A model generated the notes under the pieces. The model did not search any database, was not told where the DNA came from, and was given only the letters and a program-made list of their open reading frames with translations. A stretch of DNA of 64,000 bases from Allonocardiopsis opalescens (GTDB taxonomy: Bacteria; Actinomycetota; Actinomycetes; Streptosporangiales; Streptosporangiaceae): contig NZ_PVZC01000009.1 of the NCBI RefSeq assembly GCF_003002095.1, forward strand, positions 1 through 64,000, in the 5' to 3' direction. Within the stretch, counting starts at the first letter, position 1. Every line of letters begins with the position of its first letter. Of the stretch, positions 26,173 through 35,751 are shown piece after piece. Made by a program: the position numbers and the translations under genes.

Positions 26173-26818
26173 AGTCCGGCAGCCGTTCCGGGCTGGCCGA
26201 GGCGAGGGCCTTGCGGACGCCTTCGGCGTCGAGGTCGGTGCCGTAGACGGGGGTGCCCGGCTGCTGGCGCCAGGACTCGGAGAGGCCGCCCGCGTCGACG
26301 GGGTCGAAGCCGAGTTCGTCCACCAGGCGCATGATCTTCTGCTTGGCGGACTGGTCGTCCGCGGCGACGGGCAGGGCGATCCGGTCCGGCGTGCCGGGCG
26401 GGACGGCGCGGGTGAGCAGGTGGCTGGCGTAGATGTTGTTGAAGACCTTCACCACTGTGTGCCCCAGCTGCTCGGCCACCCAGGCGCTCTCGGTCTGGCC
26501 GTTCTCGATGGCGGCGATCTTGCCGTCGCGCTGCGGATAGTAGTTGTTGGTGTCCACGACGGCCGCGCCGGGCGCGGCGCCGGCCAGGACGTCGGCCGGG
26601 AGGGCGGGGACGGCCCGCTGGGGGATGGTGACGATGACGACTTCAGCGTCACGCGCCGCCCGCGTGACGTCGACCGGAGTCGCTCCGGTCTCTTCAGCCA
26701 GGCCGGCGAGGGTCTCCGGGCCGCGCGAATTGGCGACGGACACGTCATGGCCGAGCCGGGTCAGCCGGCGGGTGAGGTTGCCCCCGATGTTCCCGGCGCC
26801 GATGATGCCGATCTTCAC
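26162..26818 (-). CDS. NADPH-dependent F420 reductase-like oxidoreductase
   Basis: A 218-residue Rossmann protein of the COG2085 group. It starts VKIGIIGAGNIGGNLTRRLT, then HDVSVANSRGPETL, EVVIVTIPQRAVPALP and VVKVFNNIYASHLL; the C-terminal GLSESWRQQPGTPVYG is typical. Such enzymes transfer hydride between NADPH and F420, or reduce other acceptors; the NSRGP loop after strand two suggests NADPH. GTG 26818 is chosen for GGAGGAAAA directly upstream; the frame to 26965 is longer but has no support. It is monocistronic. Confidence 0.8.
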   Translation of the reverse strand: MKIGIIGAGNIGGNLTRRLTRLGHDVSVANSRGPETLAGLAEETGATPVDVTRAARDAEVVIVTIPQRAVPALPADVLAGAAPGAAVVDTNNYYPQRDGKIAAIENGQTESAWVAEQLGHTVVKVFNNIYASHLLTRAVPPGTPDRIALPVAADDQSAKQKIMRLVDELGFDPVDAGGLSESWRQQPGTPVYGTDLDAEGVRKALASASPERLPDFRA

Positions 26819-27051
26819 TTTTCCTCCCGAAATTGTGGACTGACGGGCGCGGGTGGCCCGCCGCGGTAGGTTGGTGTACCGGGCGCACGGCCGGATGGTG
26901 CCGCAGGACCGGACCCGCACAGTCCGATCCTGCGCAGTGGCCGCCGCCCGGCCCCGTACCGACACGCGTCCGCGACAACCCCGTATTCGCGGCCGCTGTT
27001 CCCGTCCCTACACGTGCACTCGCCCGGCGCCGACGAGGCCCAGGGGCGCGG

Positions 27052-27903
27052 CTAGGCGCGTTCCAGTTCGTGGGCGAGGTCGTCCAGTTCGGAGCCGCCG
27101 GCCATCAGCCGGGTGACCTCCGGGAGGGTGATCTCGGACTTGGCGAAGTCGCCCAGGCTGCGGCCGCGCTTGAGGAGGAGGAAGCGGTCGCCGACGGGGT
27201 AGGCGTGGTGCGGGTTGTGGGTGATGAACACGACGCCGAGCCCCTGGTCGCGGGCGCGGGCGATGTAGCGGAGCACGGTGCCGGCCTGCTTGACGCCGAG
27301 TGCTGAGGTGGGCTCGTCCAGGATGAGGACCCGGGCGCCGAAGTACACGGCGCGGGCGATGGCGACGGACTGCCGCTCGCCGCCGGACAGGGTGCCCACC
27401 GGCTGGTCGGGGTCGCGGATGTCGATGCCCATCGCCGCCAACTGCTCGCGGGTGATCCGCCTGGCCGCCGCCACGTCGAAGCGGCGCAGCGGACCCCAGC
27501 CCTTGGTGGGTTCGGAGCCGAGGAAGAAGTTCCGCCAGACGGCCATCAGCGGGATCATCGCCAGGTCCTGGTGCACGGTGGCGACGCCCGCGTCCAGGGC
27601 GGCGCGCGGATTGGCGAAGCCCGCGGGGCGCCCGTCGAGCAGCACCTCGCCCTCGTCGGGCCGCACGACCCCGGACAGCAGCTTGATCAGGGTGGACTTG
27701 CCCGCGCCGTTGTCGCCCAGCACGCAGGTGACCTCGCCGGCCCGCACGCTGGTCGACACGTCCTTGAGGGCGATGACGCTGCCGTAGTACTTGGACGCGT
27801 TCGCCAGTTCGAGCAGCGGGGCGCCGGTCGCGCCCGCGCCGGCCGTGTCGGCGGCCGGCGGCTTCCCGGTCTGGTCGGCGCGCTCCGGTCGGTCTTCGCT
27901 CAT
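27052..27903 (-). CDS. Sugar (inositol) ABC transporter ATP-binding protein
   Basis: A 283-residue ABC ATPase with Walker [10 protein letters not shown]-loop [11 protein letters not shown], signature LSGGERQ, Walker [15 protein letters not shown] and the switch His in [12 protein letters not shown]. It has a single nucleotide-binding domain, as in the FrcA-type group of the CUT2/ribose class, not the usual fused double. It follows the permease gene by eight bases and energises inositol or sugar uptake given the iol genes upstream. Confidence 0.88.
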   Translation of the reverse strand: MSEDRPERADQTGKPPAADTAGAGATGAPLLELANASKYYGSVIALKDVSTSVRAGEVTCVLGDNGAGKSTLIKLLSGVVRPDEGEVLLDGRPAGFANPRAALDAGVATVHQDLAMIPLMAVWRNFFLGSEPTKGWGPLRRFDVAAARRITREQLAAMGIDIRDPDQPVGTLSGGERQSVAIARAVYFGARVLILDEPTSALGVKQAGTVLRYIARARDQGLGVVFITHNPHHAYPVGDRFLLLKRGRSLGDFAKSEITLPEVTRLMAGGSELDDLAHELERA

Positions 27904-27911
27904 GGTCGGGA

Positions 27912-28976
27912 TCACTTCCTGCTTTGCTCGGCGTAGCGGCGGACCAGGCGGTTGGCGAGGACGGCGAGGAGCAGCATGGCGCCGAGGAAGAACATGAACC
28001 AGTTGGCATCCCACTGGAGGTAGACGATGCCCTGGGAGGTCATGCCGAAGATCAGCGCGCCCAGCGAGGCCCCGATCGCCGAGCCGTAGCCGCCGGTGAG
28101 CAGGCAGCCGCCGATCACCGCGGCCACGATGAAGATCAACTCCTGGCCGATGCCCGCGTTGGCCTGCACGGAGGTCAGCCGCAGCGCGCTCATCGTGCCG
28201 ACCAGCCAGGCCGCCCCGGCCGTGGTCATGAACAGCGCGATCTTGGTGCGGGCGGCCGGGACGCCGACATTGCGCGCGGCCCGCGCGTCGCCGCCCACGG
28301 CGAAGATCCAGTTGCCGACGCGGGTGCGCAGCAGCACCCAGGTGGCCACGGCGGTCAGCACGAGCCACCACAGGATGGTGATCCGGAACTGCACACCGCC
28401 GATGTCGACCGTGCCGGCCAGCAGCGCGTTGGCGAGTTCGTAGCCGGGCACGTCGTCGATCCCGTCGACCAGCACGGTGTCGGTGACGGCGGTGGTGACG
28501 CCCAGGTTCAGTCCTTGCAGCATCAGGAACATGCCCAGCGTGATGATGAAGCTCGGCAGGCCGGTGCGCACCACGAGGAAGCCGTTGACGAAGCCCAGCG
28601 CGAGCGCGAGCACCAGCGCGCCGAGCATGGCCGCCCACAGGTTCCAGCCCAGCTCGGTGGAGAGCAGTCCGACGGTGAGCCCGACGGTGGCCGTCATCAC
28701 CCCGGCCGACAGGTCGAACTCGCCGCCGATCATCAGCAGCGCCACGGCGATCGCCATGATGCCGAGGGTGGAGGCGGGGTAGAGCCAGTTCGCCGCGCCG
28801 GCCGGCGAGCGGAACACCTCCGAGGAGGCGGCGAAGAAGGCGAACACGACGACGACGCCGATGGCCGCGCCGAGTTCGGGGCGGATCAGCAGCCGGCGGA
28901 GCAGGCCGACGTCGGAGACGCGTTCGTCGGAGCGGCGCTCGGTCCGCTCGTCGGCCGGGGGTGCGGTGGTGGTCAT
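27912..28976 (-). CDS. Sugar (inositol) ABC transporter permease
   Basis: A 354-residue membrane protein of the RbsC/FrcB type with about ten hydrophobic segments. [20 protein letters not shown] is the CUT2 permease signature (GGxDLS), and [20 protein letters not shown] is the cytoplasmic coupling loop (the EAA-like GGNxxAAR motif). ATG 28976 is chosen for GGAAAGGA upstream. It lies between the binding protein and ATPase genes. Confidence 0.9.
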   Translation of the reverse strand: MTTTAPPADERTERRSDERVSDVGLLRRLLIRPELGAAIGVVVVFAFFAASSEVFRSPAGAANWLYPASTLGIMAIAVALLMIGGEFDLSAGVMTATVGLTVGLLSTELGWNLWAAMLGALVLALALGFVNGFLVVRTGLPSFIITLGMFLMLQGLNLGVTTAVTDTVLVDGIDDVPGYELANALLAGTVDIGGVQFRITILWWLVLTAVATWVLLRTRVGNWIFAVGGDARAARNVGVPAARTKIALFMTTAGAAWLVGTMSALRLTSVQANAGIGQELIFIVAAVIGGCLLTGGYGSAIGASLGALIFGMTSQGIVYLQWDANWFMFFLGAMLLLAVLANRLVRRYAEQSRK

Positions 28977-29040
28977 GGGGGTGTCCTTTCCACCCGGGGG
29001 CGGGGGCGGGCGCCCGGCCCGCCCCCGCGCGCCGGTGGGC

Positions 29041-30012
29041 TCAGCGGGTGCCCTGCTCGGCGTACTGGGTGACCTGCTCGACATTGCTCGCGTCGACGAA
29101 GCCCGGACCGGTCAGCACCGGCTGGCCGCCGCCGACGGTGTTGCCGTTGGCGGCGTACAGGTACAGCATCGTGACGGGCAGGTACCCCTGGAGGTAGGGC
29201 TGCTGGTCGACGGCGAAGAGGATGTCGCCGGCCGTGATCCCCGCCAGCACGTCGCTGTCGACGTCGAAGGTCGCGATCCCCACGTCGTCGCGGGCGGCGG
29301 TGCCCAGCGCGTCGACGGCCGCGCCGGCGACGCCGTTGTTGAGGGTGAGGACGCCGTCGATGGAGTCGTCGGACTGGAGCTCGGCGGCGATGGTGGCGGC
29401 CGCCGCGCCGAGGTCGCTGACCTGCACCTGCACATTGCGCATCTCGCCGTCGAAGGTGGACGCCGCGCCCGCGCAGCGTTCCTCCAGGCCCACGTTGCCG
29501 GCCTCGTGCACCACGCACAGCACGTTGGTGAGGCCCTCCTCGGTCAGCCGCTCGCCGGTCGCCTCCCCGGCGACCGACTCGGTCTGCCCGACGTGCGCCA
29601 TCGCGCCGAACTCGGCGGACACCTCGGCGCCGGAGTTGATGGTGATCACCGGGATGCCCGCTTCGACGGCCTGCTCGACGGAGCCGCGCAGCGCGTCGGG
29701 GTTGGCCATCGAGACGATCAGGCCGTCGACGTCCTGGCTGATCGCGGTCTCGATGAACTGGGCCTGCTCGGCGGGTTCGCCCGAGCCCTGGTAGGTGGTG
29801 GTGATGCCGTGGTCCGAGGCCGCCTGGTCCAGGCCGGCGCGCACCACGTCCCAGAACAGGTCGCCGGGGTTGGCGTGGGTGACCATGGCGATGGTGAGTT
29901 CTCCGACCGGGCCGACCGAGGCGTCGGCGCCGTCCGCCTCCCCGCCCGAGCAGGCGGTGGCCAGCAGCGGCAGCGCGAGGAGCGCCCCGGCGATCTTCTT
30001 CGTACGTGTCAT
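29041..30012 (-). CDS. Sugar (inositol) ABC transporter substrate-binding lipoprotein
   Basis: A 323-residue class I periplasmic-binding protein. MTRTKKIAGALLALPLLATA-C is a lipoprotein signal with lipobox LATAC (Cys21). The mature domain starts with GELTIAMVTHANPGDLFWDV and contains GLIVSMANPDALRG and DGVLTLNNGVAGAAVDA, as in ribose/inositol-binding proteins. It has GGAGGACC before the ATG. Location downstream of iolA suggests that myo-inositol is the ligand. Confidence 0.9.
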   Translation of the reverse strand: MTRTKKIAGALLALPLLATACSGGEADGADASVGPVGELTIAMVTHANPGDLFWDVVRAGLDQAASDHGITTTYQGSGEPAEQAQFIETAISQDVDGLIVSMANPDALRGSVEQAVEAGIPVITINSGAEVSAEFGAMAHVGQTESVAGEATGERLTEEGLTNVLCVVHEAGNVGLEERCAGAASTFDGEMRNVQVQVSDLGAAAATIAAELQSDDSIDGVLTLNNGVAGAAVDALGTAARDDVGIATFDVDSDVLAGITAGDILFAVDQQPYLQGYLPVTMLYLYAANGNTVGGGQPVLTGPGFVDASNVEQVTQYAEQGTR

Positions 30013-30161
30013 CCGGTCCTCCGGGTGTGGGTCCGGCGCGCGGCCGGACTCTACGGTGCGGACGGCTGCGTCCGCGGCGCCCCCCGAGTGATCTTGCCGT
30101 ACCCCCGCCCCCGGCGTCGCCCCTCGTACGGGCCGGGTGCGGGGGCACGGCTCCCCGGCCG

Positions 30162-31661
30162 CTACTGAGCGGTCGGGAAGTCGTAGCGGGCCGCTTCGCG
30201 CCGTGACACGTGCGGCCAGCGCGAGGTCACCACTTTGGCGCGGGTGTAGAAGGCGACGCCCTCGGGGCCATGGACGTGGGTGTCCCCGAACAGGGAGTCC
30301 TTCCAGCCGCCGAAGGAGTAGTAGGCCATCGGCACCGGGATGGGCACGTTCACGCCGATCATGCCGACGGTGACCTCGCGCTGGAAGCGGCGGGCCGCCT
30401 CGCCGCCGCTGGTGAAGATGGCGGTGCCGTTGCCGTAGGGGTTGGCGTTGATGAGCGCGATCGCCTCGTCGACGTCGGCGACCCGCACCACGGCCAGCAC
30501 CGGGCCGAACACCTCCTGCCGGTAGGCGTCCATCTCCGCGGTGACGCGGTCGAGCAGGGTGGGGCCGATGAAGAAGCCGTCGTCGTGCCCGGGCACCTTG
30601 AGGTCGCGCCCGTCCACCACGACGGCGGCGCCCTGCCGGCCGGCACCGTCGACGGCGGCGCCGATCCGGGCGCGCGCGTCGGCGGTGATGACCGGCCCCA
30701 TGTCGGAGCCCTCGGCGCGGCCGGGCCCGACGGTGACGGCGGCCGCCTTGGCGCGCAGGATCTCCACCAGCGGGTCGGCGGCCTCGCCGACGGCCACGGC
30801 GACCGAGACCGCCATGCAGCGCTGCCCGGCCGAGCCGAAGGCGGCCGCGGTGAGGTGGTCGGCGGCGAACTCGAGATCGGCGTCGGGCAGCACGACCGCG
30901 TGGTTCTTGGCGCCGCCGAGCGCCTGCACCCGCTTGCCCGCCTCACTGGCGCGGCGGTGCACCTGCCGGGCGACGGGGGTGGAGCCGACGAAGGAGACGG
31001 CGGCGACGCCCGGGTGGTCGAGCAGGGCGTCGACAGCCTCACGGCCGCCGTGCACGACGTTGAAGACGCCGTCGGGGAGCCCGGCCTCCTTCCACAGCTC
31101 GGCCATGCGCACCGAGGCGCCGGGCACCCGCTCGCTCGGCTTGAGCACGAAGGTGTTGCCGCAGGCGATGGCGACCGGGAACATCCACATCGGCACCATG
31201 GCCGGGAAGTTGAACGGGGTGATCCCGGCGACGACGCCCAGCGGCTCGCGGAAGGAGTAGGTGTCGACGCCGGTGGAGACCTGGCCGGAGTACTCGCCCT
31301 TGAGCAGCTGGCCGATGCCGCAGGCGAACTCGACCACCTCAAGGCCGCGCTGCACCTCGCCGCGGGCGTCGGACAGCACCTTGCCGTGCTGGTCGCAGAT
31401 GATCTCGGCGAGTTCGTCGGCGTGCGCGGCGACCAGCTCGCGGAAGGCGAACATGATCCGGGTGCGGGCGCTCAGCGAACTCTGCGACCAGCCGGGGAAG
31501 GCGGCGGTGGCGGCGGCGACGGCGGCGTCCACATCGGCCGCCCCGGCCAGCGGCACCCGCGCGCTGCGGGCGCCGGTGGCCGGGTTCCACACGGGTCCGT
31601 ACTCGGTGGTGCTGCCGCTGGTGGGGGCGCCGCCGATCCAGTGCGGGACGGTGGTGGTCAT
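30162..31661 (-). CDS. iolA: CoA-acylating methylmalonate-semialdehyde dehydrogenase
   Basis: A 499-residue MmsA/IolA enzyme that converts malonate semialdehyde, the last unique inositol catabolite, to acetyl-CoA. It has ITPFNFPAMVPMWMFPVAIA, VSFVGSTPVARQVHRRASEA, QALGGAKNHAVVLPDAD and the nucleophile Cys in FGSAGQRCMAVSVAV; the usual ALDH general-base Glu is replaced by the GGAKNH context, as expected for CoA-acylating members. Its ATG overlaps the iolD stop by four bases. Confidence 0.94.
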   Translation of the reverse strand: MTTTVPHWIGGAPTSGSTTEYGPVWNPATGARSARVPLAGAADVDAAVAAATAAFPGWSQSSLSARTRIMFAFRELVAAHADELAEIICDQHGKVLSDARGEVQRGLEVVEFACGIGQLLKGEYSGQVSTGVDTYSFREPLGVVAGITPFNFPAMVPMWMFPVAIACGNTFVLKPSERVPGASVRMAELWKEAGLPDGVFNVVHGGREAVDALLDHPGVAAVSFVGSTPVARQVHRRASEAGKRVQALGGAKNHAVVLPDADLEFAADHLTAAAFGSAGQRCMAVSVAVAVGEAADPLVEILRAKAAAVTVGPGRAEGSDMGPVITADARARIGAAVDGAGRQGAAVVVDGRDLKVPGHDDGFFIGPTLLDRVTAEMDAYRQEVFGPVLAVVRVADVDEAIALINANPYGNGTAIFTSGGEAARRFQREVTVGMIGVNVPIPVPMAYYSFGGWKDSLFGDTHVHGPEGVAFYTRAKVVTSRWPHVSRREAARYDFPTAQ

Positions 31662-33685
31662 CTGGTCCTGCCTTCGTTCTCGGGTGCGGGCTCCGCGCTG
31701 GGGGCGAGGTGCGGGCGCTGGGTCTGCTTGGCCTTGTCGTAGTCGGCGCGGGCGTCGCGGGTGGCGGCGAGCGCGGAGGTCTCGGCCACCGGCACGTCCC
31801 ACCAGGCGTCGGCGGCGGGCGCGGGCACGGAGGGGTCGGTCTCGACGTGGATCAGCGCCGGGCCGTCGACGGCGCGGGCCTCGGCCAGGGCGGTGCGCAG
31901 CTCGGCGGCGCTGTGCGCGCGCAGCACGGTGGCGCCGAGGCTGGCGGCGTTGGCGGCGAGGTCGACGGGCAGCACGCCGCCGTCCAGCCGGCCGGTGGGG
32001 GTGCGGTAGCGGTACTGGGTGGCGAAGCCGAGCGCGCCGACCGACTGCGACAGCCCGCCGATGGAGGCGTAGCCGTGGTTCTGCACCAGCACCACGGTGA
32101 TCTTGATGTTCTCCTGCACAGCGGTGACGAGCTCCTGCGCCATCATCAGGTAGGAGCCGTCGCCGACCAGGACGTAGACCTCGCGCTCGGGGTCGGCCAT
32201 CTTCACGCCGACGCCGCCGGCGATCTCGTAGCCCATGCAGGAGTAGCCGTACTCCACGTGGTAGCCGCCCGGCGACTCGGTGCGCCACAGCTTGTGCAGG
32301 TCGCCGGGCATGGATCCGGCGGCGCACACCACCACGCCGCGCGGTCCCGCGGCGTCGTTGACGGCGCCGATGACCTCCGACTGGGCGGGCCTGGGGGTGT
32401 GGCCGAGGTGGTAGGCGCGCTCCACGACGGCGTCCCACTCCCCGGCGAGCCGCCCGGTCAGCTCGCGGTAGGCGGGCTCGACGGACCAGTCGGCCAGCCG
32501 GGGCGCCAGCGCGTCGAGGGCGGCGCGGGCGTCGGCGGTCAGCGCGACGCCCGAGAGCTTGGCGGCGTCGAAGGACGCGATGTTGATGTTGACGAAGCGC
32601 ACGCCGGGATAGGCGAAGAGGCTGCGCGAGGCGGTGGTGAAGTCGCTCCAGCGGGTGCCGATGCCGATGACCACGTCGGCCTCGCGGGCCAGCCGGTTGG
32701 CGGCGGTGGTGCCGGTGTGGCCGATCGCCCCGACGGACTGGGGGTGCCGGTAGTGCAGCGAGCCCTTGCCCGCCTGTGTCTCGGCGACCGGGATGCCGGT
32801 GGCGGCGGCGAAGGCGGCCAGCGCCTCGGTCGCCTCGGCGTAGATGGTGCCGCCGCCGGAGACGATCAGCGGGCGGCGGGCGGAGCGGATCAGCGCCACG
32901 GCCCGCTCCAATGCGGCGGGCTCGGGCACCGGGCGGCCGATGTGCCACACCCGCCGGTCGAACAGCTCCACCGGGAAGGCGTGCGCCTCCGCCTGAACGT
33001 CCTGCGGCAGGGCGAGGGTGACGGCGCCGGTCTCGGCGGGGTCGGTGAGCACCCGGGTGGCGGCGAGCAGCGCGGACGGCAGCTGCTCGGGGCGGTTGAT
33101 CCGGTCGAAGTAGCGCGAGACCGGGCGGAAGGAGTCGTTGACGGAGACGTCCATCGAGTAGGGCGCCTCCAGCTCCTGCAGCACCGGGTTGGCCGGGCGG
33201 GTGGCGAAGGTGTCGCCGGGCAGCAGCAGGACCGGCAGCCGGTTGATGGTGGCCAGGGCGGCGCCGGTGACCATGTTGGTAGCGCCCGGGCCGATGGAGC
33301 TGGTGCAGGCGAAGGTGGACAGCCGGTTGCTGGCGCGGGCGTAGCCGGCGGCGGTGTGCACCATGGCCTGCTCGTTGCGGGACTGGTAGTAGCGGATGCC
33401 GAGCGGGACTTCCGGCACCGGCACCTGGGTGCCGGTGATCTTGGCGGTGAGCCCGCTGGTGTCGCCCGCGGGGGCGCCGTCCTCGTAGGTGGGGACGGGG
33501 CCGGCCAGCGCGTCGGACTCGGCGAGCGCCTGGCCGAGGCCGGCGACGTTGCCGTGGCCGAAGATGCCGAAGCAGCCCGCGAAGAGGCGGCGCTGCCGCT
33601 CGTCGCGCTCGGTCCACTGCGCCGCCAGGTAGCGCACGACGGCCTGGCCGACGGTGAGGGTGATGGTGCCGCGCTGCTCGCTCAT
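31658..33685 (-). CDS. iolD: 3D-(3,5/4)-trihydroxycyclohexane-1,2-dione acylhydrolase
   Basis: A 675-residue thiamine-diphosphate enzyme that opens the ring of trihydroxycyclohexanedione to 5-deoxyglucuronate. It starts MSEQRGTITLTVGQAVVRYL; the catalytic Glu is in YYQSRNEQAMVHTAAGYARA. The TPP pyrophosphate motif region VLVGDGSYLMMAQELVTAVQ lies late in the protein. ATG 33685 overlaps the iolB stop by four bases. Shadow frames extend much further upstream in the same frame but through iolB. Confidence 0.95.
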   Translation of the reverse strand: MSEQRGTITLTVGQAVVRYLAAQWTERDERQRRLFAGCFGIFGHGNVAGLGQALAESDALAGPVPTYEDGAPAGDTSGLTAKITGTQVPVPEVPLGIRYYQSRNEQAMVHTAAGYARASNRLSTFACTSSIGPGATNMVTGAALATINRLPVLLLPGDTFATRPANPVLQELEAPYSMDVSVNDSFRPVSRYFDRINRPEQLPSALLAATRVLTDPAETGAVTLALPQDVQAEAHAFPVELFDRRVWHIGRPVPEPAALERAVALIRSARRPLIVSGGGTIYAEATEALAAFAAATGIPVAETQAGKGSLHYRHPQSVGAIGHTGTTAANRLAREADVVIGIGTRWSDFTTASRSLFAYPGVRFVNINIASFDAAKLSGVALTADARAALDALAPRLADWSVEPAYRELTGRLAGEWDAVVERAYHLGHTPRPAQSEVIGAVNDAAGPRGVVVCAAGSMPGDLHKLWRTESPGGYHVEYGYSCMGYEIAGGVGVKMADPEREVYVLVGDGSYLMMAQELVTAVQENIKITVVLVQNHGYASIGGLSQSVGALGFATQYRYRTPTGRLDGGVLPVDLAANAASLGATVLRAHSAAELRTALAEARAVDGPALIHVETDPSVPAPAADAWWDVPVAETSALAATRDARADYDKAKQTQRPHLAPSAEPAPENEGRTR

Positions 33686-34671
33686 CGCGCACTCCCTGCC
33701 GCCGCCTCGCCGTCCGCCGCGGACCGGACGGGTGGCGGCTGTTCTCCTGGTTCGGTGGGCTCGGCGCCGGGCACCGGCCGCTCCGCGGTTCCGGTCAGCG
33801 GCAGCCGGGGGTCCATCGGCTGGTCGGCCCAGGTGCCGCGCACCCAGGCGTGGGCCGGGTCGTCGCAGATCCGCCAGGCCCGCTCCTGCTGGGGGCCGGC
33901 CATGACGTTGAGGTAGTAGAGGTCGTAACCGGGCGGCGCCATCGAGGGGCCGTGCCAGCCGTGCGGGATGAGCACCACGTCGCCGTCGCGGACCTCGGCG
34001 AGCAGGTCGCCCGGGCGGTCGGGGGTGCCGTAGACCCGCTGGTAGGCGATGCCGGGGCCCTCGGGTCCCTCGCCGACCTCGAAGTAGTAGATCTCCTCCA
34101 GCACCGACTCGCCGGGGCGGTCGGTGTCGTGCTTGTGCGGCGGGTAGGACGACCAGTTGCCGGCCGGGGTCAGCACCTCGCAGGCGATGAGCCGGTCGCA
34201 GTCGAAGGACTCCGGGGTGGCGAAGTTGTTCACCTGGCGGCTGGCCGTGCCCGCGCCGCGCAGCTCGACCGGGACGTCCTCGGCCGGACCGTAGCGGACC
34301 GGCAGCCGCCGCTCGCAGCGCGCCGACGGGAAGGCGAAGCGCCCGCCGGTGGCGGAGGAGACGGTGACCTCGGCGTCGCGCGGCACGTAGCCGAAGTCGG
34401 TGACCCGGCTGAAGACGCTGCGCCGACCGGCCAGGCGCAGCTCGTTGACGCCCTTGCTCGGGCCGGTCTCGACGCTGACGTCGACATCGCAGCTGCCGGC
34501 GAGCGGCAGCACGATCATCTCGTTGCCCCGGGTGGCGAAGGTGACGGACCCGCCCGGTGCCAGCTGCACCACCCAGAGGCCGGACCACTCCCAGCCCGCC
34601 GTCGCCGGGTCGATGGCGACGGTGTAGGGACCGGAGGCGGTGGTGCCCGCCGGCCGGTACAGCTCACTCAT
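33682..34671 (-). CDS. iolB: 5-deoxy-glucuronate isomerase
   Basis: A 329-residue bicupin that isomerises 5-deoxyglucuronate to 5-dehydro-2-deoxygluconate. Metal-ligand motifs are in NWSSYPPHKHDTDRPGESVL, EEIYYFEV and VVLIPHGWHGPSMAPPGYDL. The last ~30 residues (PVPGAEPTEPGEQPPPVRSA) are a Pro-rich extension not usual in IolB. ATG 34671 begins MSELYRPAGT. A 204-base gap (34672-34875) without recognisable elements separates it from the aldolase gene. Confidence 0.93.
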   Translation of the reverse strand: MSELYRPAGTTASGPYTVAIDPATAGWEWSGLWVVQLAPGGSVTFATRGNEMIVLPLAGSCDVDVSVETGPSKGVNELRLAGRRSVFSRVTDFGYVPRDAEVTVSSATGGRFAFPSARCERRLPVRYGPAEDVPVELRGAGTASRQVNNFATPESFDCDRLIACEVLTPAGNWSSYPPHKHDTDRPGESVLEEIYYFEVGEGPEGPGIAYQRVYGTPDRPGDLLAEVRDGDVVLIPHGWHGPSMAPPGYDLYYLNVMAGPQQERAWRICDDPAHAWVRGTWADQPMDPRLPLTGTAERPVPGAEPTEPGEQPPPVRSAADGEAAAGSAR

Positions 34672-34875
34672 GCGCAGACTCCTTCGCCTCGGTGCCCCGG
34701 TGCGCCCGCCACCGGACGGGCCGTCGTGCCGGGCGGGGCCGTCCCCGACCCCGCGGATCTTCCCCACGCTGCCGTCCTACCCTCCGCCTTCGCGGCTCTC
34801 CCCCGTCCGCGCCGCGCCGGGCCGCGCCCGTGAAAGCGGGGCGGCGGTGTGCTCGGCGGCGGGGTCACGGCCTGC

Positions 34876-35751
34876 TCACAGGACGGCCGCGGCGGCGTCG
34901 ACGGCGGCGGCCACGTCGTCGTCGGGCGGGTAGAGCAGGGACCGGCCCACCACCAGGCCGCGCACGGCCGGGGACTTCAGCGCCTCGCGCCAGCGGCGCA
35001 GCAGCGCCTCGGGGTCGGGGCCGACCTCGCCGCCCAGCAGCAGCACCGGCAGGGTGGTGGCGGCCAGCACCCGCTCCATGTCGTCGACGGCGGGCAGCTT
35101 GAGCCAGGTGCGGGCGGAGGTGCGGCCGAGGCCGGAGGCGATGGCCACCGAGCGGATCGCCGACTCGGTGTCCAGCCGGTTGCGCACTCTGCCGTCGACC
35201 CGCTCGGACATGAACGGCTCGACCATGGCGGGCAACCCGCGTGCGGCGAGCTCGTCCACCGCCCGCGCCGCCGCCTCCAAGGCACCGGCGGTGGCGGGGT
35301 CGGCGGGGTCGATGCGCAGCAGCAGCTTGCCGCCGTCCAGCCCGGCCCGCGCGATGCCCTCGGCGTCGTAGCCGGTGTAGCGGTCGTCGATCTCGAAGGC
35401 GGATCCGGCCAGGCCGCCCCGGTTCATCGAGCCGAGCACCACCTTGCCGTCGAGGGCGCCGAGCAGCAGGAGGTCCTCGATGATGTCGGCGGTGCCGAGC
35501 ACCCCGTCGACCCCCGGGCGGCCCAGCGCCACCAGCAGCCGGTCGAGCAGTTCACGGCGGTCGGCCATGGCGAGGGGCCGCGGGCCGGCGGCGAGCGCTC
35601 CCCTGGCGGGGTGGTCGGCGGCGACGATCAGGATCCGGCCGCGCTCGCCGAGCAGCTGGGGGCGCCGCACCCGGGCGGCCCACGCCGCGGCGATCGCCTC
35701 CGGGGCGCGGGCACGGGTCTCGGCCAGTGCCGCGTACCGCTCGTCATCCAT
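34876..35751 (-). CDS. Cgl0158-family class I aldolase of the inositol cluster
   Basis: A 291-residue TIM-barrel aldolase of the type found in actinobacterial iol operons: RGRILIVAADHPARGALAAG, DGVLGTADIIEDLLLLGALD, the probable Schiff-base Lys in GGKLLLRIDP or TWLKLPAV, and LLLGGEVGPDPEALLRRW. The position in place of iolJ suggests cleavage of 2-deoxy-5-keto-gluconate-6-phosphate to dihydroxyacetone phosphate and malonate semialdehyde, but that role is inferred. Its start overlaps the iolC end by eight bases. Confidence 0.85.
   Translation of the reverse strand: MDDERYAALAETRARAPEAIAAAWAARVRRPQLLGERGRILIVAADHPARGALAAGPRPLAMADRRELLDRLLVALGRPGVDGVLGTADIIEDLLLLGALDGKVVLGSMNRGGLAGSAFEIDDRYTGYDAEGIARAGLDGGKLLLRIDPADPATAGALEAAARAVDELAARGLPAMVEPFMSERVDGRVRNRLDTESAIRSVAIASGLGRTSARTWLKLPAVDDMERVLAATTLPVLLLGGEVGPDPEALLRRWREALKSPAVRGLVVGRSLLYPPDDDVAAAVDAAAAVL

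Noticed and set aside
30162-33692. A single 1176-codon frame joining iolA with an upstream extension
   Set aside because: The upstream half is low-complexity Arg/Ala/Gly sequence overlapping iolD in another frame; iolA has a proper ATG at 31661.
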